Of a DNA stretch of 8,726 nt, positions 7,116-8,726 are shown piece by piece. Both the position numbers and the translations under genes were made by a program. The stretch's first letter is position 1, and every line of letters begins with the position of its first letter. The notes beneath the pieces are model-generated. The model saw only the letters and a program-made list of their open reading frames with translations. It made no database searches and was not told where the DNA came from. Source of the DNA: DASZZZ01 sp036260375 (lineage in GTDB: Bacteria; Actinomycetota; CADDZG01; WHSQ01). Location of the stretch: positions 1-8,726 of the forward strand of contig DASZZZ010000023.1 of the NCBI GenBank assembly GCA_036260375.1, in the 5' to 3' direction.

Positions 7116-7272
7116 GCTGCTCGAGACGACGCTCGCCAAGCACAGCGGGCGCACGCCCGAGCAGGTCCGCGACGACATCGAGCGCGATAAGATCCTGACG
7201 GCCGAGGAGGCCAAGGAGTACGGGATCGTCGACGAGATCATCAAGAGTCGTAAACTGTCGGTGGTGGGCTAG
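7105..7272 (+). CDS. clpP: ATP-dependent Clp protease proteolytic subunit, C-terminal fragment (right copy, cut at the junction)
   Basis: The last 55 codons of a second ClpP: RMRKLLETTLAKHSGRTPEQ, then DDIERDKILTAEEAKEYG and the ending SRKLSVVG before TAG. It resembles the ClpP2 C-terminus of classical actinobacteria (RMRTLMETTLARHTG...TDRDKILTAEEAKDYG in M. tuberculosis, as recalled). The triad Asp is the Asp before Lys-Ile-Leu (residue 28 of the fragment). Everything upstream, including the catalytic Ser and His, is replaced by the inverted left-hand clpP. The frame stays open back to 6919, but that part is the complement of the other gene. It is clearly not a copy of the minus-strand fragment: many residues and the whole tail differ. 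Its downstream partner is the clpX at 7464, across a 191-nt spacer. Confidence 0.92.
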   Translation, partial: RMRKLLETTLAKHSGRTPEQVRDDIERDKILTAEEAKEYGIVDEIIKSRKLSVVG

Positions 7273-7283
7273 GCGCGGGCATC

Positions 7284-7308
7284 GCCGGGGCTGCCCACCA
7301 GCCCCGGC
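7284..7308 (+). other. Hairpin 12 nt after the right clpP stop
   Basis: A perfect 9-bp inverted repeat (GCCGGGGCT / AGCCCCGGC) with a 7-nt loop. It is all but pure GC and would form a stable RNA stem. No T-run follows, so it is not a classic intrinsic terminator. It could stabilise the clpP mRNA 3' end, cause partial termination, or mark processing between clpP and clpX. These roles are inferred. Confidence 0.6.
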
Positions 7309-7315
7309 AGGCACC

Positions 7316-7343
7316 GTCGCCGGGGCCGCCCGGCCCTGGCGAC
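7316..7343 (+). other. Second hairpin in the clpP-clpX spacer
   Basis: A 12-bp stem (GTCGCCGGGGCC with GGCCCTGGCGAC) that pairs fully if one G-U pair is allowed, with a 4-nt loop. It begins 7 nt after the first hairpin. The pair of tandem GC-rich stems could act as a U-tract-less terminator or mRNA-stabilising structure between clpP and clpX. Confidence 0.6.
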
Positions 7344-7419
7344 GACCGCCCGCCGACACGTCGCCCGATACGAGCGGTCGAAGCTCCCGGGGGACCCGTT
7401 CGGCGGGTACCGTCACGAG

Positions 7420-7440
7420 GGCGCGCCGGACGGGCGCGCC
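7420..7440 (+). other. Third hairpin, ending just before the purine-rich leader of the right clpX
   Basis: The 8-bp palindrome GGCGCGCC occurs twice, separated by GGACG, so the copies are both direct and inverted repeats and can pair as an 8-bp stem with a 5-nt loop. GGAGGGG follows directly (7441-7447), 16 nt before the ATG; a GGGG run at 7451-7454 is 9 nt before it. The stem could affect ribosome access, or each palindrome could be a protein-binding half-site. In such GC-rich DNA chance occurrence is not excluded. Confidence 0.45.
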
Positions 7441-7463
7441 GGAGGGGACTGGGGTCTGCACTC

Positions 7464-8726
7464 ATGGCACGCATCGGTGACGGCGGTGACCTGCTCAAGT
7501 GCTCGTTCTGCGGGAAGAGCCAAAAGCAGGTCAAGAAACTGATCGCCGGGCCTGGCGTCTACATCTGCGACGAGTGCATCGACCTGTGCAACGAGATCAT
7601 CGAAGAGGAGCTCGCGGAGGCGGGTGAGGTCAAGCTCGACGAGCTGCCCAAGCCGGCCGAGATCCACGACTTCCTCGACCAGTACGTCGTGGGGCAGACC
7701 GCCACCAAGCGCACCCTCTCGGTCGCCGTCTACAACCATTACAAGCGCATCCAGGCCGGCGACAAGGGTCGCGGCGACGGCGACGGGGTCGAGCTCGCCA
7801 AATCGAACATCCTCATGCTGGGGCCCACGGGGTGCGGGAAGACCTACCTCGCGCAGACCCTCGCGAAACTCCTCAACGTGCCGTTCGCCATCGCCGACGC
7901 CACCGCGCTGACCGAGGCGGGCTACGTCGGCGAGGACGTCGAGAACATCCTGCTGAAGCTCATCCAGGCCGCCGACTATGACGTCAAGCGGGCCGAGACC
8001 GGGATCATCTACATCGACGAGGTCGACAAGATCGCTCGCAAGTCGGAGAACCCGTCGATCACCCGCGACGTCTCGGGCGAGGGCGTGCAGCAGGCGCTGC
8101 TGAAGATCCTGGAAGGCACCACCGCGAGCGTCCCGCCGCAGGGCGGTCGCAAGCACCCGCACCAGGAGTTCATCCAGATCGACACGACGAACGTGCTGTT
8201 CATCGTCGCCGGCGCGTTCGCCGGGCTCGAGAAGATCATCGGTGACCGCGTGGGCCGGCGCGGGCTGGGCTTCGGCGCGGACATCCGGTCGAAGAACGAC
8301 ATCGACGCCGCCGAGTGCTTCGCCGACACGATGCCGGAGGATCTGATCAAGTTCGGGCTGATCCCCGAGTTCATCGGGCGGCTGCCGGTCGTGGCGTCGG
8401 TGACCTCGCTCGACAAGGACGCCCTGGTCAAGATCCTCACCGAGCCGCGCAACGCGCTGGTCAAGCAGTACCGCAAGCTGTTCGAGATGGACGGCGTCGA
8501 GCTCGAGTTCACCGACGACGCGCTGGAGGCCGTGGCCGACCAGGCCATCCTGCGCGGCACCGGCGCCCGTGGCCTACGGGCGATCATGGAGGAGGTCCTC
8601 CTGCCGGTCATGTACGACATCCCCAGCCGCGACGACGTCGCGAAGGTGGTCGTCACCGAGCAGACCGTCCGCGAGAACGTCAACCCGACGATCGTCCCCC
8701 GGGTGCCGGCGCGCCGCGAGCGCCGG
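7464..8726 (+). CDS. clpX: ATP-dependent Clp protease ATP-binding subunit ClpX (right copy, 3' end off window)
   Basis: 421 codons are open to the window edge with no stop; by comparison with the left copy only a few C-terminal residues are missing. The N-terminus MARIGDGGDLLKCSFC is the usual actinobacterial form. Zinc ligands are Cys13, Cys16, Cys35 and Cys38; Walker A GPTGCGKT is at about 120-127; Walker B IIYIDE has Asp186-Glu187; the pore loop GYVG, the RKH loop, the ClpP-docking loop LGFGADI and sensor-2 GTGARGLRA are all present. Compared with the left ClpX it has a longer Gly/Asp-rich loop before Walker A (GDKGRGDGDG) and FIVAGAF in place of FICGGAF. A central block of 111 residues is identical in both proteins, but the DNA differs at synonymous sites. 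It follows the right clpP fragment, as expected of a clpP-clpX pair. Its function as ClpP's unfoldase is not in doubt; its being in the same genome as the left copy is. Confidence 0.97.
   Translation, partial: MARIGDGGDLLKCSFCGKSQKQVKKLIAGPGVYICDECIDLCNEIIEEELAEAGEVKLDELPKPAEIHDFLDQYVVGQTATKRTLSVAVYNHYKRIQAGDKGRGDGDGVELAKSNILMLGPTGCGKTYLAQTLAKLLNVPFAIADATALTEAGYVGEDVENILLKLIQAADYDVKRAETGIIYIDEVDKIARKSENPSITRDVSGEGVQQALLKILEGTTASVPPQGGRKHPHQEFIQIDTTNVLFIVAGAFAGLEKIIGDRVGRRGLGFGADIRSKNDIDAAECFADTMPEDLIKFGLIPEFIGRLPVVASVTSLDKDALVKILTEPRNALVKQYRKLFEMDGVELEFTDDALEAVADQAILRGTGARGLRAIMEEVLLPVMYDIPSRDDVAKVVVTEQTVRENVNPTIVPRVPARRERR

Noticed and set aside
6919..7272. A 117-codon plus-strand frame (and its minus-strand counterpart, 6915-7244) as novel small proteins across the junction
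   Set aside because: Each is half ClpP C-terminus and half antisense of the other clpP. They stay open only because of GC content.
7284..7343. Tandem hairpins as an intrinsic transcription terminator
   Set aside because: No T-rich run follows either stem, so a classical terminator cannot be supported; the hairpins are listed only as structures.
7413..8683. Minus-strand open frames opposite the right clpX
   Set aside because: They mirror the antisense frames seen opposite the left clpX, because both derive from the complement of the same conserved ClpX codons.
5622..8726. The region as a perfect inverted repeat or amplification palindrome of one clpP-clpX locus
   Set aside because: The two arms differ in protein sequence, codons, spacer length and gene tails, so one arm is not a copy of the other.
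1..8726. CRISPR array, tRNA or rRNA gene, transposase, integrase, toxin-antitoxin or defence system
   Set aside because: No regularly spaced repeats, RNA gene signatures or matching protein motifs were seen; recognisable coding sequence covers nearly the whole window.

Overview
The window is GC-rich, densely coding bacterial DNA of Actinomycetota type. It appears to be two pieces of different origin joined head to head at about position 7104-7115. Both sides carry the actinobacterial clpP-clpX arrangement. The left side also has the clpX...valS-folC order known from Mycobacterium tuberculosis. Placing the left piece near Acidimicrobiia or a related deep lineage is only a guess. The right piece has the ClpX N-terminus (MARIGDGGDLLKC) usual in Streptomyces- and Mycobacterium-like actinobacteria.

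Left piece (1 to about 7112), all genes on the minus strand, so transcription runs right to left. In that order: the C-terminal end of a clpP; clpX, the AAA+ unfoldase; a membrane-anchored DUF3352-type protein with an internal duplication; valS, of the archaeal-like short type; folC; and the first 30 codons of a 5'-3' exonuclease-like gene. Spacings are short: 24 nt clpP-clpX, 75 nt clpX-DUF3352, 70 nt DUF3352-valS, 5 nt valS-folC, and an ATGA overlap from folC to the exonuclease gene. One or two operons could contain all of them. They combine proteolysis (ClpXP), tRNA charging and folate metabolism.

Right piece (about 7105 to 8726), all on the plus strand: the C-terminal end of a second, different clpP; a 191-nt spacer with three strong hairpins; and a second, diverged clpX that runs off the window edge a few residues before its expected end.

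The main observation is the junction. Two non-identical clpP genes are each cut at the same homologous codon and joined in opposite orientation across a short sequence that both genes can supply (GCGGATGCGC, the reverse complement of GCGCATCCGC). Neither clpP keeps its catalytic Ser or His. The simplest explanation is a chimeric assembly or amplification product, not a biological inverted duplication. I found no CRISPR array, transposase, integrase, tRNA or rRNA, and no convincing new defence or mobile system. The most interesting real biology is the archaeal-type ValS, which appears to lack a zinc knuckle, and the duplicated DUF3352 protein inside the clp-valS cluster.
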